Assembly (NCBI GenBank): GCA_937864255.1 | Contig: CALMIT010000773.1 | Location: 1 to 7,312, forward strand | Source: an uncultured Saprospiraceae bacterium | Lineage (GTDB): Bacteria; Bacteroidota; Bacteroidia; Chitinophagales; Saprospiraceae | Direction: 5' to 3' | DNA: 7,312 nt | Part shown: piece by piece, positions 6,141-7,312 of the stretch | How positions within the stretch are numbered: position 1 is the first letter of the stretch | Layout: every line of letters starts with the position of its first letter | Notes under the pieces: model-generated | Told to the model about the DNA's origin: nothing | What the model saw: only the letters and a program-made list of their open reading frames with translations | Databases searched by the model: none | Made by a program: the position numbers and the translations under genes

Positions 6141-6929
6141 TCACTCCCGCTCCTTCCCGCGAATGATCACATCCAGCATCATGATTTTTTGCCAGATTTT
6201 GCTGGAAAGTTCGTGCGAGAGCATTTCCACTTCATTCACCGTTTTGAGCACTTCCGAATCCTGGAATGACTGCACATGCAGCGCGGCTAATTTGGAGTTG
6301 ATGGCGAGCAGTTCGGAGCAATAATCGAGATAGCGGGTAAGCTGGTAGGCAGTCATGGTGCGTTCGGGGGACGACGGCGTTTTTTCTCCGCCGGGCACCA
6401 TAAAAGCGGGGTCTTTGGTAAGTTGATGCATATCCACCACGTGCGCGATAGAGCGGAGTTGGTGCAGCGAATCCAAAGCTGCTTTTCGTTTTATTCTGTT
6501 TTCCACCGTCGCCAAAAACAAAATAGCCAGACTTAAAAAAATCACCTCGTTGATGGCGCTTTCAGCACCCTGAATGATTTCTACCATTCCGGTGGCTCCC
6601 GCTGGCAGGTAGGTAAGCGTGAAATAACACAACCAAATAGTCAGGCCGACCAATAAACCGATGATGAGAAAAGTGAAAATGCGAATGGGCCAAATCGGGC
6701 GGGGCAATCGCTCCACCAGTTCTACGATGCCGCCGGCTACCTGGCTCAGTTCCTCGGCTACTTTACCCAGCCCCGATCCGGGAAAACGCTCGCCGATGCG
6801 GGCTTGCAACTTTTCCAGCGTGCTGAGAATGTGCACCGATTTCAACTCGCTGTAGCGGCTGGATTTGAAATTTTTGGAAAAGAAAAGCGACACTGTTGAA
6901 AAGGATTTTGATGGTGTGAAATTATACAA
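6141..6929 (-). CDS. Conserved-looking two-helix membrane protein of unknown function
   Basis: I do not recognise the family. The open frame encodes up to 262 residues. Two hydrophobic stretches (about 83-108 and 124-142, counted from the TTG at 6929) should span the membrane. Before them lies an amphipathic region with RFPGSGLGKVAEEL (48-61). After them comes a soluble helical region with KRKAALDSLHQLRSIAHVVD (147-166), MHQLTKDP (167-174) and a long helix to the C-terminus. The start is uncertain: the frame contains no ATG before residue 115. The candidates are TTG at 6929, GTG at 6893, TTG at 6845 and GTG at 6833. The DNA from about 6862 to 6935 is AT-rich and looks like a spacer, which favours one of the last two. 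The frame is the same as that of gyrB, whose TGA lies two codons before the TTG. The gene is co-oriented with gyrB and probably read from the same direction. Confidence 0.7.
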   Translation of the reverse strand: MYNFTPSKSFSTVSLFFSKNFKSSRYSELKSVHILSTLEKLQARIGERFPGSGLGKVAEELSQVAGGIVELVERLPRPIWPIRIFTFLIIGLLVGLTIWLCYFTLTYLPAGATGMVEIIQGAESAINEVIFLSLAILFLATVENRIKRKAALDSLHQLRSIAHVVDMHQLTKDPAFMVPGGEKTPSSPERTMTAYQLTRYLDYCSELLAINSKLAALHVQSFQDSEVLKTVNEVEMLSHELSSKIWQKIMMLDVIIRGKERE

Positions 6930-6935
6930 ATCAAA

Positions 6936-7312
6936 TCACACATCCACCTTCGCGTATTTCGCATTGTCTTCGATAAACTGGCGGCGCGGCGGCACTTCAT
7001 CACCCATCAGCATAGAAAAAGTCTGGTCGGCTTCCAATGCATTTTCCACGGTCACTTTGCGCAACATACGGCTTTCTGGATTCATCGTGGTTTCCCAAAG
7101 TTGTTCGGCGTTCATCTCACCAAGACCTTTGTATCGTTGCACAGACACGCCGTCAGTACCTAATTCTGCTGTGATCCGCGCACGCTGCTCATCGTTCCAG
7201 GCGTATTCGGCGCGTTTGCCTTTACGCACCTGGTAAAGCGGTGGTGCGGCGATGTAGATATTGCCTTGATCAATCAGAGGGCGCATATAGCGGTAAAAAA
7301 AAGACAGGATTA
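6936..7312 (-). CDS. gyrB: DNA gyrase subunit B, C-terminal end (5' part outside the window)
   Basis: The visible 124 codons read ILSFFYRYMRPLI, GNIYIAAPPLYQVRKGK, then VQRYKGLGEMNAEQLWETTM, MLMGDEVPPRR and the ending FIEDNAKYAKVDV before TGA at 6936-6938. These are the end of the TOPRIM domain and the short conserved gyrase tail. YKGLGEMN and the MGDxVxPRRxFIExNA ending are characteristic of GyrB, more than of ParE. Gyrase B hydrolyses ATP and, with GyrA, introduces negative supercoils into DNA. The frame is intact across the visible part and the gene enters from beyond the right edge. It anchors this side of the window as core chromosome, unlike the AT-rich cassette. Confidence 0.95.
   Translation of the reverse strand, partial: ILSFFYRYMRPLIDQGNIYIAAPPLYQVRKGKRAEYAWNDEQRARITAELGTDGVSVQRYKGLGEMNAEQLWETTMNPESRMLRKVTVENALEADQTFSMLMGDEVPPRRQFIEDNAKYAKVDV

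Noticed and set aside
6865..7236. Plus-strand open frame across the gyrB tail
   Set aside because: It is antisense to well-conserved GyrB sequence and resembles no protein I know.

Overview
The window looks like a Bacteroidota chromosome segment. The gyrB tail, the YbjQ-family protein and the smpB-like start are of bacterial core type. Start codons lack Shine-Dalgarno sequences, and a TAnnTTTG-type -7 box lies ahead of the central operon. A finer placement, perhaps Chitinophagia or Saprospiria, is a guess.

Layout. The two edges (about 1-466 and 6141-7312) are G+C-rich, with sampled lines at roughly 47-63%. All their genes are on the minus strand, in transcription order gyrB (3' end only) > a two-helix membrane protein > [island] > ybjQ-type gene > start of an smpB-like gene. 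Between them, 718-6112 holds four tightly packed plus-strand genes that are clearly more A+T-rich (sampled lines 25-40% G+C). The plain reading is that an accessory cassette has entered a formerly collinear minus-strand run. I see no integrase, transposase, tRNA or flanking direct repeat.

The cassette. Gene A (718-3033) is a double GHKL protein. It has an N-terminal MORC/MutL-like ATPase with an S5-like middle region, and a C-terminal histidine-kinase core with a His-Glu phosphoacceptor box and a second full ATP site. Gene B (3043-3702) is a receiver domain with all phosphorylation residues, followed by a charged, probably coiled-coil tail instead of an output domain. Gene C (3699-4259) is an HNH nuclease of the kind found with Septu and retron defence systems. 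Gene D (4259-6112) is a TaqI/Eco57I-like N6-adenine DNA methyltransferase with no visible nuclease domain. Junctions are 9 nt, ATGA (4-nt overlap) and TAGTG (1-nt overlap), so the four are almost certainly one transcript.

How they may work together (inference). The set looks like a restriction-modification-type defence system in which a phosphorelay is built in. The methyltransferase would mark self DNA. The MORC-like ATPase would sense or remodel DNA and control the kinase half. The kinase would phosphorylate the receiver, and the receiver would license or restrain the HNH nuclease. I know of no characterised system with exactly this gene set.

Other points: the smpB-like start at the left edge carries an in-frame TAA where the family has an aromatic residue, and the membrane-protein gene next to gyrB has no ATG near its start.
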